NCBI RefSeq assembly: GCF_029626235.1
Contig: NZ_JARUBO010000005.1
Coordinates: 1,892,501-1,956,500, forward strand
DNA length: 64,000 nucleotides
From: Micromonospora sp. WMMD1120
GTDB lineage: Bacteria; Actinomycetota; Actinomycetes; Mycobacteriales; Micromonosporaceae
Direction of reading: 5' to 3'
Below the pieces are notes generated by a model that did not search any database, had not been told where the DNA came from, and saw only the letters and a list, made by a program, of their open reading frames with translations. Shown piece after piece: positions 18,695 through 27,534 of this stretch (positions are counted from its first letter, which is position 1; the number at the start of each line of letters is the position of its first letter). Position numbers and translations under genes: made by a program.

Positions 18695-18736
18695 GCTGGG
18701 GCGGGGTTAGGGCGAGGAGGGTGGGGTGGGATGGGG

Positions 18737-20197
18737 TTAGGGGATGACGCCTTCGGCGCGGGCCCAGCGGAGCAGTTCGGCCTCGGCGGCGTCGCGGTCC
18801 AGTGGGCCCTGTTCGAGGCGCTGTTCCTTGAGGTGCTTCCAGGCGCGGCCCACCACCGGCCCCGGCGGTACGCCGAGCAACTCCATGATCGCGTTGCCGT
18901 CCAGGTCGGGGCGGACCCGGGCCAGGTCCTCGTCGGCCGCGATCCGGGCGATCCGTGCCTCCAACGCGTCGTAGTCGCCAGCGAGCTGCGCGGCCTTGCG
19001 GCGGTTACGGGTCGTGCAGTCCGATCGGGTCAGCTTGTGCAGACGCGGCAGCAGGTCCCCGGCGTCGGCGACGTAGCGGCGCACCGCCGAGTCGGTCCAC
19101 TCGCCCCGCCCGTACCCGTAGAAACGCAGGTGCAGCGCGACCAGCGCGGTTACCTTGGCGGTGACCTCCTTCGGGTACCGCAGCGCCTTCATCCTGGCCT
19201 TGGTCAGCCGTGCGCCGACCACCTCGTGGTGGTGGAAGCTGACCCGACCGTCGGACCCGACCGCCTTCGTCGCCGGCTTGCCGACGTCGTGCATCAGTGC
19301 GGCCATCCGCAGGATGAAGTCGCAGCCCTCCTCCTCGTAGGAGACCGCGTTCTCGACGACCGTCAGGGTGTGCTCGTAGACGTCCTTGTGCTGCGCGTGC
19401 TCGTCGATCTCCAGCTTCAACCCGGTCAGCTCCGGCAGGAACCGCTCGGCCAGGCCGGTGTCGACGAGCAGCCGCAGACCGGCGATCGGGTCCGCGCCGC
19501 AGAGCAGCTTGGTGAACTCGTCGCGGATCCGCTCGGCGGTGATCCGGTCCAGGTCGGCGGCCATGGCGGTCATCGCCGAGCGTACGTCCGGGTGCACGGC
19601 GAACTGAAGCTGCGCGGCGAACCGGGCGGCCCGCAGCATCCGCAGCGGGTCGTCGCCGAAGGACTCGGCCGGGGTGCTCGGGGTACGGATCACCCGGGCC
19701 GAGAGGTCGTCCAGCCCACCGTGCGGGTCGGTGAACCGGTGCTCCGGCAGGCTGACCGCCATCGCGTTGATGGTGAAGTCGCGGCGCTTGAGGTCCTCGA
19801 CCAGGCTGGTGCCGTAGACCACCACCGGGTTACGGCTGACCTGGTCGTACGACTCCGCGCGGAACGTGGTGATCTCCAACCGGAGACCGTCGCGCTGGGC
19901 GCCGATGGTGCCGAACTCGCGGCCGGTCTCCCAGATCGCCTCGGCCCAACCCTTGATGATCCGCAGGGTTTCGTCGGGGTGGGCGTCGGTGCAGAAGTCG
20001 AGGTCGTCCCCGAGGCGGCCGAGCAGGGCATCCCGCACCGAACCGCCCACCAGGTGCAACTCGTGCCCGGCGCTGACGAAGCGGCGCCCCAACTCGTCGG
20101 CGACCGGGGAGACGCGGAGCAGTTCGGCGACGGCGTTGCGCTGCGCGGCGGTGAGGTCGCGGCGGTCGGCGGCGTGGGGAGCGGAGGCTTCGGACAT
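18737..20197 (-). CDS. cca: CCA tRNA nucleotidyltransferase
   Basis: The 486-residue enzyme adds CCA to tRNA 3' ends. The nucleotidyltransferase head has LVGGSVRDALLGRLGDDLDF (catalytic DLD), FGTIGAQRDGLRLEITTFR and RRDFTINAM. RNA- and nucleotide-binding segments follow (EDPLRMLRAARF-like). An HD domain lies at about residue 300, with MHDVGKP and HHHEVVG. It is divergent from murJ, as in mycobacteria. Because the tRNA genes in this window do not encode CCA, this enzyme is needed to mature them. Confidence 0.96.
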   Translation of the reverse strand: MSEASAPHAADRRDLTAAQRNAVAELLRVSPVADELGRRFVSAGHELHLVGGSVRDALLGRLGDDLDFCTDAHPDETLRIIKGWAEAIWETGREFGTIGAQRDGLRLEITTFRAESYDQVSRNPVVVYGTSLVEDLKRRDFTINAMAVSLPEHRFTDPHGGLDDLSARVIRTPSTPAESFGDDPLRMLRAARFAAQLQFAVHPDVRSAMTAMAADLDRITAERIRDEFTKLLCGADPIAGLRLLVDTGLAERFLPELTGLKLEIDEHAQHKDVYEHTLTVVENAVSYEEEGCDFILRMAALMHDVGKPATKAVGSDGRVSFHHHEVVGARLTKARMKALRYPKEVTAKVTALVALHLRFYGYGRGEWTDSAVRRYVADAGDLLPRLHKLTRSDCTTRNRRKAAQLAGDYDALEARIARIAADEDLARVRPDLDGNAIMELLGVPPGPVVGRAWKHLKEQRLEQGPLDRDAAEAELLRWARAEGVIP

Positions 20198-20323
20198 GGG
20201 ATCGCCAGCTTATCGGGCCACTGTGTGATCCGATCCGCCGGGCGCGGGTAACGGGTGTGGGTTGACTATGGTCTGTGGCGTGCGGGTCGGTGTCCGACCC
20301 GACGTACCCCTGGGAGGCTGGAG

Positions 20324-22081
20324 ATGAGCGGCGGGCTCTACCGCAGCGCCAACGCCGCGCAGGCCGGCGGGCCCGGAGCCGGCGGACGTCCGGGTGACGG
20401 CGCCACCTTCATCTCCGCCGAGCCACTGAACCAGCCGGCGATGGAGTCGACGGCACCGCCTCAGGAGCAGGTCGGCGAGGCGAGCGCGGCGACCAACAGC
20501 GCGGTGATGGCGATCGGCAGCCTGGTCAGCCGGGGCACCGGCTTCCTGCGCAACCTGGTGATCGCGGCGGCGCTCGGTGGCGCGCTGGTCGGTGACGCGT
20601 ACACCACGGCGCAGATCCTGCCCGGAATGGTGTACGAGTTCCTGCTCGGCGGTGTGCTCACCAGCGTGCTGATCCCCGTGCTGGTACGCCGCCGCAAGAT
20701 CGACATGGACGGCGGTCAGGCGTACACCCAGCGGCTGTTGACCCTGGCGGTGCTAGCGCTCGGCGCCGCCGCGCTGCTCGCCATAGCGTTCGCCTCCCAG
20801 CTGACCTGGCTGTACGGCAGCGGTGATTCGGCCAACGACTACTCGCAGCTGGTCACCGGGCTGGCCCGGCTGATGCTGCCGATGATCTTTTTCTCCGGGC
20901 TGAGCGCGCTGATCAGCGCGGTGCTCAACACCCGGGGTCACTTCGCCGCCCCGATGTGGGCGCCGATCCTCAACAACCTTGTGGTGATCGGCACCGCCGG
21001 CCTCTACATCGCCATCTTCGGCGCCGAGATCGTCCAGCCCGGGGAGATGACCACCGGGCGGATTCTGTTGATCGGTGGCGGCACGCTGCTCGGCGTGGCC
21101 ATCCAGGCGGTCGGTCTGCTGCCCGCCCTGCGCAAGGTCGGGTTCCGCTGGAAGCTCCGGTTCGACTTCCGGGAGCTGGGCCTGCGCGAGCTGGGCCGGC
21201 TCGGCGCGTGGATGTTCTGCTACGTCGCGGTGAGTCAGGTTGGCCTGATCGTGCTGTTCAACCTGCTGAACCGTGCCGGCAAGGAGAACGCCGCCGGTCC
21301 GCTCATCTACAACAACGTCTTCCTGTTGCTGATGACCGCGCACGGCATCATCGCCGTGTCGATCATCACCGCGCTGATGCCGCGGATGAGCGCCGCCGCG
21401 GCGGACGGTCGCTACGGTGACCTCGCCGCCGACCTCTCGCGCGGCACCCGGACGGTCTCCGCGGTGCTCGCGCCGATCGCTGTCTGCTACGCGGTCCTGG
21501 CCACCCCATTGGCGTTCACGCTCTTCCGGTTCGGCGCCTTCGACGAGCGCAACGCCACCGCCACCTCCGTCGTGCTGCTCGCCGCGGCGCTCGCGCTGGT
21601 GCCGTTCGCCGTCAGCCAGCTGTTCACCTTCGCTTTCTACGCGCTGCCGGACACCCGCACCCCGGCGCTGATCAACATCCCGGTGGTCGCGCTCCGGATC
21701 GGGGTGCAGGTCGTGCTCTTCGTGGCCTTCTCGGCCAGCTTCGCCGGCGCGGGGATGATGATCGGCAACACCATCTCCTACCTGGCTGCCGCGATCGGCT
21801 CGGCCTGGCTGCTGCGACCTCGGGTCGGCCGGATCGGCCTCGGCGCGATCATGCGGACCTGGGGCCGCGTCGGGGTGGCGGCACTGGGTTCGGCACTGGT
21901 CGGCCTGCTGGTCGTGAAGCTGCTGCCGGGCGACGACACGCCGAGCCGCCTGGAGGCGGTCGTCCAGCTCGTGGTCGGTGGCGCGGTGATCGGCGGTAGC
22001 TACCTGGCGCTGGCCATGCTGCTGCGGATCAACGAGATCACCGAGGTGGTCGGCATGGTCCGCCGCCGTCTCGGTCGCTGA
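20324..22081 (+). CDS. murJ: Lipid II flippase MurJ
   Basis: The 585-residue MOP-superfamily transporter has about fourteen membrane segments and flips lipid II to the outer face. The conserved first half includes SLVSRGTGFLRNLVIAAALG, GDAYTTAQILPGMVYEFLLGG and VLTSVLIPVLVRRR. A roughly 50-residue hydrophilic extension comes first. The ATG at 20324 has TGGGAGG just before it; the open frame starts 23 codons earlier. In Mycobacterium the homologue (MviN) carries a cytoplasmic pseudokinase and an external domain on the same chain. Here those are encoded by the separate gene 445 bp downstream. Confidence 0.95.
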   Translation: MSGGLYRSANAAQAGGPGAGGRPGDGATFISAEPLNQPAMESTAPPQEQVGEASAATNSAVMAIGSLVSRGTGFLRNLVIAAALGGALVGDAYTTAQILPGMVYEFLLGGVLTSVLIPVLVRRRKIDMDGGQAYTQRLLTLAVLALGAAALLAIAFASQLTWLYGSGDSANDYSQLVTGLARLMLPMIFFSGLSALISAVLNTRGHFAAPMWAPILNNLVVIGTAGLYIAIFGAEIVQPGEMTTGRILLIGGGTLLGVAIQAVGLLPALRKVGFRWKLRFDFRELGLRELGRLGAWMFCYVAVSQVGLIVLFNLLNRAGKENAAGPLIYNNVFLLLMTAHGIIAVSIITALMPRMSAAAADGRYGDLAADLSRGTRTVSAVLAPIAVCYAVLATPLAFTLFRFGAFDERNATATSVVLLAAALALVPFAVSQLFTFAFYALPDTRTPALINIPVVALRIGVQVVLFVAFSASFAGAGMMIGNTISYLAAAIGSAWLLRPRVGRIGLGAIMRTWGRVGVAALGSALVGLLVVKLLPGDDTPSRLEAVVQLVVGGAVIGGSYLALAMLLRINEITEVVGMVRRRLGR

Positions 22082-22155
22082 CCGGCAGCGCCCGATCACA
22101 ACAAGTTGACACCCATACGGACGGTCACCAAGGATCACCAGGCTGGGGATGTCCC

Positions 22156-22207
22156 TGTGGATAACTCCGCGATTCGCCGGTCAGCTACCGCATCGGCCTG
22201 TGGATAA
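22156..22207. promoter_or_regulatory. Pair of perfect DnaA boxes downstream of murJ
   Basis: TGTGGATAA occurs at 22156-22164 and again at 22199-22207, both matching the DnaA box consensus (reverse of TTATCCACA), 43 bases apart and in the same orientation. They lie in the 444-bp gap between murJ and the pseudokinase gene, about 21 kb from oriC. Confidence 0.55.
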
Positions 22208-22297
22208 CCAGCCGTATGGCTGAGGGTGGCAACCCGATCGGTGGGAACATGCGAGGTAGCGGAAGCGCCGCGCCCGCCCGGCCCCGACGTCGGTCGC

Positions 22298-22326
22298 TTG
22301 CGGCGAAGCCGTAGATTAGCTAGTAC
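22298..22326 (+). promoter_or_regulatory. Possible promoter of pseudokinase-sigM operon
   Basis: TTGCGG and TAGTAC are separated by 17 bases, in an AT-richer stretch (GTAGATTAGCTAGTACATG). That gives a 5' leader of about 190 nt to the pseudokinase start. The other 22082-22525 sequence is GC-rich with the DnaA-box pair and no gene. Confidence 0.35.
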
Positions 22327-22525
22327 ATGTGCCAGCAACGTGGCTGACAACGGTCGTAACCGGACGAGTTTCCCGACTACCAGAACGCCGCCAGGTGCGG
22401 CGGGAAGATGACATGTCGGGGAGGCGGGCAACCCGGGTAAGGTCGCTCTCGACGGGTACGGCAGGGGCCGGCGCTGCGCGTCGACACCGGTCGGCCGGTC
22501 CCTTCGACGCAGAGCGGGAAGCCAC

Positions 22526-24133
22526 ATGCCCAGCAGTTCGGGTTCATCGATCGACACGATCACCGAGGGAGGACGGGTGACCCAGGTCGGCGAGGGTCAG
22601 GAGGCGGACGAAAGCGCTCCTCCGGTCATGACCTTCGGTGCTCCCACGGCCGGTGAAGTCCTCGCCGAGCGTTACGAACTGGTTGAGCACATCAACAACG
22701 ACAGCGCGGGTCGGCTGGTCTGGCGCGGGGTCGACGTCATCCTTCGCCGTCCCGTCGCGGTGGTGCTGCGTTACCCGGGTGGCGACTCCGCCACCGAGAT
22801 GCTTCAGGCCGCCGTCGCGGCCAGCCGGGTCATCCACCCCAACCTGGTCGGCGTCTACGACGCGATCGACGAGTCCGACCGCGCCTACGTGGTGCGCGAG
22901 TGGGTCGACGGGCAGTCCCTGCGGGACCTGGCGAGCGACGGCCCCCTGGACCCGGCCCGCGCCACCGCCATCGGCAACGCCGTCGCGAGCGCGCTCGCCG
23001 CCGTGCACGCCACCGGCATGGTGCACGGCAACGTCCACCCCGGCACCGTCATGATCAGCGACGACGGTCGGGTGGTCCTTGCCGACGCGCGCACCGACGG
23101 CGCCGACAGCCAGGAGAACGACATCCGGGCCGTCGGTGGCGTCCTCTACTTCGCCCTGACCGGCCACTGGCCGCACGCCGAGGCTCCGCTGCACGGCGCC
23201 ACCGCCGGCCATGGTCGCGCCGCCATCCCGGACGCGGTCCGCGACGCCCAGGGCGGTCTCGCGGCGCCCCGGCAGGTTCGGGCCGGCGTGCCGGCGTACC
23301 TGGACGACCTGACGATGGATCTCCTCGACGCCGAGATCGCGCCGCCCTCCTCGGACGTGCTCGCCGCCGAGCTGGCCCGTCTGGACGTGCCGGCCGAGGA
23401 GGAGCACTACCTCGACAACAGCGGGCCGCTGCGATTCGCCGCCGACACCGGGGAGGAGCCGTCGCCGCTGGCCGCCGCCGGTGGTCGCAAGGTGGCCCTG
23501 GGCATCGCCGGGCTGCTCGTCGTCGCGTTGGTCGGGCTCCTCATCGGGATCAACGCGTTGGGCGGCGACGACGAGAACCCGCAGGCCAACCAGTCCCCCA
23601 CCCCGAGCGCCAGCGCCCCGGCCGGTGACGCCACCCCGGCCGCCGCGACGGTACGCAAGCTGCCCGTCAAGGCTGTTCGGATCATCGACCCGGACAGCAA
23701 GGACCGCAGCGAGGTCGACGGCGCCGAGAAGGTGATCGACGGCGACGAGGACAAGGGCTGGGAGACGGAGACGTACAACAACCGGCCCAACTTCGGCAAC
23801 ATCAAGAAGGGCATGGGGGTCTGGATCGACCTCGGCGAGCCGCACAGCGTCAAGTCGGTGCAGGCGGTGCTCTCCGCCACCGGTGCGTCCGCCCAGCTCT
23901 TCGCCGGCACGACCAACCCGCCGTCCAACTCCAACGGTGACAAGCAGTTGGTCGCGAGCTACAAGACCGCGATCGGGCAGCCGTTCGAGGACCACGACGG
24001 CACCACGATGACGTTCAACGGCTTCGACGCCGACCAGAAATACCGGTACCTGCTGTTCTGGATCACCGAGCTGCCGCCGTCCGACGGTGGGTACAAGCTG
24101 GGGGTGCAGGAGATCACGGTCCAGGGGTCGTGA
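22526..24133 (+). CDS. Membrane pseudokinase with extracytoplasmic discoidin-like domain
   Basis: The 535-residue protein has a Ser/Thr-kinase-like fold at about residues 45-290. The catalytic residues are lost: the VAxK lysine position reads VAVVLRY, HRD has become HGN (Asn169) and DFG reads DAR (187-189). The Gly-rich loop is also degenerate. A membrane anchor (about 322-345) follows an acidic linker. The exterior part (about 385-535) contains VDGAEKVIDGDEDKGWETETY and WIDLGEPHSVKSVQAVL, typical of F5/8C-type sugar-binding folds. This matches the pseudokinase and outer domain of mycobacterial MviN, which docks the FHA protein FhaA. A GTG at 22577 with GGAGGA is an alternative start. It probably regulates cell wall synthesis. 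Confidence 0.85.
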   Translation: MPSSSGSSIDTITEGGRVTQVGEGQEADESAPPVMTFGAPTAGEVLAERYELVEHINNDSAGRLVWRGVDVILRRPVAVVLRYPGGDSATEMLQAAVAASRVIHPNLVGVYDAIDESDRAYVVREWVDGQSLRDLASDGPLDPARATAIGNAVASALAAVHATGMVHGNVHPGTVMISDDGRVVLADARTDGADSQENDIRAVGGVLYFALTGHWPHAEAPLHGATAGHGRAAIPDAVRDAQGGLAAPRQVRAGVPAYLDDLTMDLLDAEIAPPSSDVLAAELARLDVPAEEEHYLDNSGPLRFAADTGEEPSPLAAAGGRKVALGIAGLLVVALVGLLIGINALGGDDENPQANQSPTPSASAPAGDATPAAATVRKLPVKAVRIIDPDSKDRSEVDGAEKVIDGDEDKGWETETYNNRPNFGNIKKGMGVWIDLGEPHSVKSVQAVLSATGASAQLFAGTTNPPSNSNGDKQLVASYKTAIGQPFEDHDGTTMTFNGFDADQKYRYLLFWITELPPSDGGYKLGVQEITVQGS

Positions 24134-24176
24134 ACCCGGCAGCGTCGTCCGGGCACCGCCTCCGCGGGACGTGGTG

Positions 24177-24893
24177 ATGGACGGGCGTGCCGCCACCACC
24201 GATCTGGAGCTGCTGCGCGCCCACGTCGACGGCGACCCGCACGCCTTCGCCGAGCTGTTCCACAGGCACCGCGATCGACTCTGGGCCGTCGCCCTGCGGA
24301 CGCTCGGTGAGCGCGAGGAGGCCGCCGACGCGCTCCAGGACGCCCTGCTCTCGGCACACCGGGCGGCGGGGCGCTTCCGCGGCGACTCCGCGGTCACCAC
24401 CTGGCTGCACCGCATCGTGGTGAACGCCTGCCTGGACCGGATCCGCCGTCGGCAGGCGCACCCGACAGTGCCGCTGCCCGACGGCAACCGGGCCGGGGAC
24501 GGGTTCGGCACCGGCGGCGCGGAGCCGGCCGCGCCGGCCGAGGACCACGACACCGCTCTGGTGGTCCGCGAGGCGCTGGCGGCGCTTCCCACCGAGCAAC
24601 GCGCCGCGCTGGTGCTCGTGGACGTGCAGGGCTACCCGGTCGCGGAGGTCGCCCGCATCCTCAACGTCGCCGAGGGAACGGTGAAGAGCCGGTGCGCGCG
24701 GGGTCGGGCCCGATTGGCGGTGCTGCTCGGCCACCTCCGCCCCGCCGTCGCCGCCACGCCGGCCACCCGGTCGGGCCCCACCGCCGCGAGCACTGACGTG
24801 CCCGGCGTCACGCAGGGGAACCCGGGCGCGGCGGACGGCGTCGGATCGAGGTCGGGTCGGTACCGGCGGGACGCCAACCAGGAGGACACGTGA
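24177..24893 (+). CDS. sigM: ECF RNA polymerase sigma factor SigM
   Basis: The 238-residue protein has sigma-70 region 2 (DGDPHAFAELFHRHRDRLWAVALRTLG and EAADALQDALL) and region 4 (ALAALPTEQRAALVLVDVQGYPVAEVARILNVAEGTVKSRCARGRARL). Region 3 is absent, as expected for ECF factors. Position next to a membrane anti-sigma gene and trxB-trxA is the same as in mycobacterial sigM. The ATG at 24177 was chosen; GTG at 24171 is a close alternative. Its stop overlaps the anti-sigma start (GTGA), so the pair is co-translated. It likely answers redox or envelope stress. Confidence 0.93.
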   Translation: MDGRAATTDLELLRAHVDGDPHAFAELFHRHRDRLWAVALRTLGEREEAADALQDALLSAHRAAGRFRGDSAVTTWLHRIVVNACLDRIRRRQAHPTVPLPDGNRAGDGFGTGGAEPAAPAEDHDTALVVREALAALPTEQRAALVLVDVQGYPVAEVARILNVAEGTVKSRCARGRARLAVLLGHLRPAVAATPATRSGPTAASTDVPGVTQGNPGAADGVGSRSGRYRRDANQEDT

Positions 24894-25879
24894 CAGCCGA
24901 GGGGTTCCGGGAGGTCGACGACGGCCTGCTCGCTGACTACCTCGGCGGGGCGTTGGAGGGCACCCCACAGCAGGAGGAGATCACCCGACTGGTGTCCACG
25001 GACCCGGCCTGGGCCGAGGCGTACGCGCTGCTGGCGCCCGCGCTGACGGCGATCCGGGCGGATCTCGCCCGGTGGGCCGAGCCGTCGCCGGAGATGCCGC
25101 AGGAGATCGTCGACCGGCTCTCCGCCGCGCTGGCCGCCGAGAGGGCGACGACTGACACCGCCGCCACGCCCCGTACCGAACCAAGCGCTGAGAGCCCGAC
25201 GCCGCTGGTCGTACCGGCGCAGGGTGGGGCCGGTCGCCGGCCGGCCGCTGCCACGCCGGCCGGCTCCGAACGCCCGGCGTCCACCGGACCGGGCCGACGC
25301 CGGCGCGGCTGGGCCCGCCGTGGCGTGCCGGTCGCCGCCGCCGCGCTCGTCGTCGTCGCGGCCAGCCTGGGCCTCGGCCAACTGTCGACGCGGACGTCGG
25401 ACGACTCCGGCACCGTCAGCACCCTGGACCAGCCGGTCGTGCCCGAGGGCGCGCCGGCCGCCGGAACGGCCCGCACGACCGGGCCGGCGCTGCGCAGCGG
25501 CACGAACTACACCCCGGAGACCCTCGGCGGCGTGCGGGGGGAGCCCGGCGCGACCAGTCGCACGACCGCCGACGCTTCCGGTGGGCAGCCGCGGGTGGAG
25601 GCCGAGGGCGGTCGGCGTCCGTCACCCGACGGCACCGACCAGTTGATACGGCTGACCGACGAGGCCGCGCTGACCACCTGCCTGGCCGCCGTCGCGGCGG
25701 AACACGGCTCGGCGCCGTTGGTGGTCGAGGTCATCGACTACGCGCGCTTCGAGGGCGAGCATGCACTCGTCATCCGGTTCACCGACGCGGCGGGCGCCCG
25801 GTGGGCCTGGGTGAGCGGCGCGGAGTGCGGGGTGCCCGGGTCCGGCGCGGACAGCCGCTATTCGGCGCGGGTAGGGTGA
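24890..25879 (+). CDS. rsmA: Membrane anti-sigma factor (anti-SigM type)
   Basis: The 329-residue product begins VTAEGFREVDDGLLADYLGG, a helical anti-sigma domain. A Pro/Ala/Thr-rich linker follows, then one membrane segment (about 142-165, VPVAAAALVVVAASLGLGQL). The exterior C-terminal half has TCLAAVAAEHGSAPLVVEVIDYARFEG. There is no zinc HxxxCxxC motif. GGAGG precedes the overlapping start. Its partner is the SigM product, held inactive at the membrane. The gene symbol follows the mycobacterial neighbour and is inferred by position. Confidence 0.82.
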   Translation: MTAEGFREVDDGLLADYLGGALEGTPQQEEITRLVSTDPAWAEAYALLAPALTAIRADLARWAEPSPEMPQEIVDRLSAALAAERATTDTAATPRTEPSAESPTPLVVPAQGGAGRRPAAATPAGSERPASTGPGRRRRGWARRGVPVAAAALVVVAASLGLGQLSTRTSDDSGTVSTLDQPVVPEGAPAAGTARTTGPALRSGTNYTPETLGGVRGEPGATSRTTADASGGQPRVEAEGGRRPSPDGTDQLIRLTDEAALTTCLAAVAAEHGSAPLVVEVIDYARFEGEHALVIRFTDAAGARWAWVSGAECGVPGSGADSRYSARVG

Positions 25880-26060
25880 ATCCACTGTCAGCGGCGCGGT
25901 GACCCCGTACGTGACCTGACCCACCGGATGCCCGGCTCGGGAATCTCCGCTTCGTACGATGACGTTCAGGAAGTAGCTGCCGGCCCCATCCAGGCGTCGG
26001 CGACTCGGATCGGCATCGGTGCTCGCGCCGACGCCGACACACACAACTCGGGAGACGGCA

Positions 26061-27011
26061 GTGGACGAGGTCCGCAACCTGATCATCATCGGCTCCGGGC
26101 CGGCCGGTTACACGGCGGCGGTCTATGCCGCGCGCGCCAACCTGAAGCCGCTGATCATCGAGGGCGTGCAGTCCGGCGGCGCGTTGATGACCACGACCGA
26201 GGTGGAGAACTTCCCCGGCTTCGCGGACGGCATCCTCGGTCCCGAGCTGATGGACAACATGCGCAAGCAGGCCGAACGGTTCGGCGCCGAGTTCCTGACC
26301 GACGACGTGACCCGGGTCGAGCTGAAGGACACCGGCGACGCCGGCTCCGGCGCGCTGAGCACCGTCTGGGTCGGCGAGACCGCCTACCGCGCGCGGGCCG
26401 TCATCCTCTCCACCGGTTCGGCGTGGCGTCCGCTCGGTGTGCCCGGCGAGCAGGAATACCTGGGCCACGGCGTCTCCGCGTGCGCCACCTGCGACGGGTT
26501 CTTCTTCCGCAACCAGCACATCGTCGTCGTCGGCGGTGGCGACTCGGCGATGGAGGAGGCGACCTTCCTCACCCGGTTCGCCGACACGGTCACCATCATC
26601 CACCGGCGTGACTCGTTCCGGGCCAGCAAGATCATGGCCGACCGGGCGCTGAGCAACGAGAAGATCAAGGTCGAGTGGAACAGCACCGTCGAGGAGATCC
26701 TCGGCGACGACGGCAAGGTCACCGGCGTCCGCGTCCGCAACGTGCACAGCGGCGAGACCAAGGTGATGGACGTGACGGGCGTCTTCGTCGCCATCGGTCA
26801 CGACCCCCGCAGCGAGCTCTTCCGGGGCCAGGTCGAGCTGGACGACGAGGGCTACGTGAAGGTTCACGCCCCCAGCACCCGCACCAACGTGCCCGGCGTC
26901 TTCGCCGCTGGCGACGTGGTCGACCACACCTACCGCCAGGCGATCACCGCGGCGGGCACCGGCTGTGCCGCGGCGCTCGACGCCGAACGGTTCATCGCGA
27001 CGCTCAGCTGA
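26061..27011 (+). CDS. trxB: Thioredoxin-disulfide reductase
   Basis: The 316-residue NADPH-dependent flavoenzyme reduces thioredoxin. FAD motif [20 protein letters not shown] is at the N-terminus. The redox site is CATC near residue 145 ([10 protein letters not shown]). The NADPH motif [13 protein letters not shown] follows and the C-terminal FAD motif is [26 protein letters not shown] at 26061 is preceded by GGGAGA; the open frame upstream is unconserved. It is followed by trxA after 28 bases, so the two form an operon. Confidence 0.97.
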   Translation: MDEVRNLIIIGSGPAGYTAAVYAARANLKPLIIEGVQSGGALMTTTEVENFPGFADGILGPELMDNMRKQAERFGAEFLTDDVTRVELKDTGDAGSGALSTVWVGETAYRARAVILSTGSAWRPLGVPGEQEYLGHGVSACATCDGFFFRNQHIVVVGGGDSAMEEATFLTRFADTVTIIHRRDSFRASKIMADRALSNEKIKVEWNSTVEEILGDDGKVTGVRVRNVHSGETKVMDVTGVFVAIGHDPRSELFRGQVELDDEGYVKVHAPSTRTNVPGVFAAGDVVDHTYRQAITAAGTGCAAALDAERFIATLS

Positions 27012-27039
27012 AGCAGGAAACAACCCGGAGGAGGGCATA

Positions 27040-27363
27040 GTGGGAAATACCAAGGCGGTCACGGACAAGAGCTTCGTCGCTGACGTGCTGCAGGCCGACA
27101 AGCCGGTTCTGGTGGACTTCTGGGCCGAGTGGTGCGGCCCGTGCCGCAAGGTGTCGCCGCTGCTCGAGGAGATCGCCGGCGAGATGGGCGACCAGGTCAC
27201 CATCGTCAAGCTCAACATCGACGAGAACCCGGAGACCGCGCGGGCGTACCGGGTGATGTCGGTGCCGACGCTCACCGTCTTCAAGAACGGTCAGCCGGTG
27301 CAGTCGATCGCCGGCGCCAAGCCGAAGGGCGAGCTGGTCCGGCTCATCGAGTCGGCCCTCTGA
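27040..27363 (+). CDS. trxA: Thioredoxin
   Basis: The 107-residue protein has the active site WAEWCGPCRKVSPLLEEI (Cys-Gly-Pro-Cys at about 33-36), the cis-Pro loop MSVPTLTVFKNGQ and a C-terminal amphipathic helix. It is the standard cytosolic dithiol reductant, reduced by the adjacent trxB product. GTG at 27040 follows GGAGGAGGG. A strong hairpin ends the operon 18 bases after the stop. Confidence 0.97.
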   Translation: MGNTKAVTDKSFVADVLQADKPVLVDFWAEWCGPCRKVSPLLEEIAGEMGDQVTIVKLNIDENPETARAYRVMSVPTLTVFKNGQPVQSIAGAKPKGELVRLIESAL

Positions 27364-27380
27364 CCGGCAGAAACACCTCA

Positions 27381-27417
27381 CCGAACCCCGTACCCGCTCG
27401 TCGGGTGCGGGGTTCGG
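27381..27417 (+). terminator. Hairpin terminator after trxA
   Basis: A 16-bp stem (one G-T pair) with loop CTCGT begins 17 bases after the trxA stop. The arms are CCGAACCCCGTACCCG and its near-complement. Confidence 0.75.
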
Positions 27418-27534
27418 CGTTCTCCGGCCGCACCCGCCGACGTTTTTCCCGGGCCTGCCACCTCGTCGCCCCGGAGCGCATAGCCTCAAGCCTGGGCCGC
27501 CCGGCCAGCCACTGTCGTGCAGAGGGGGTCGTGC

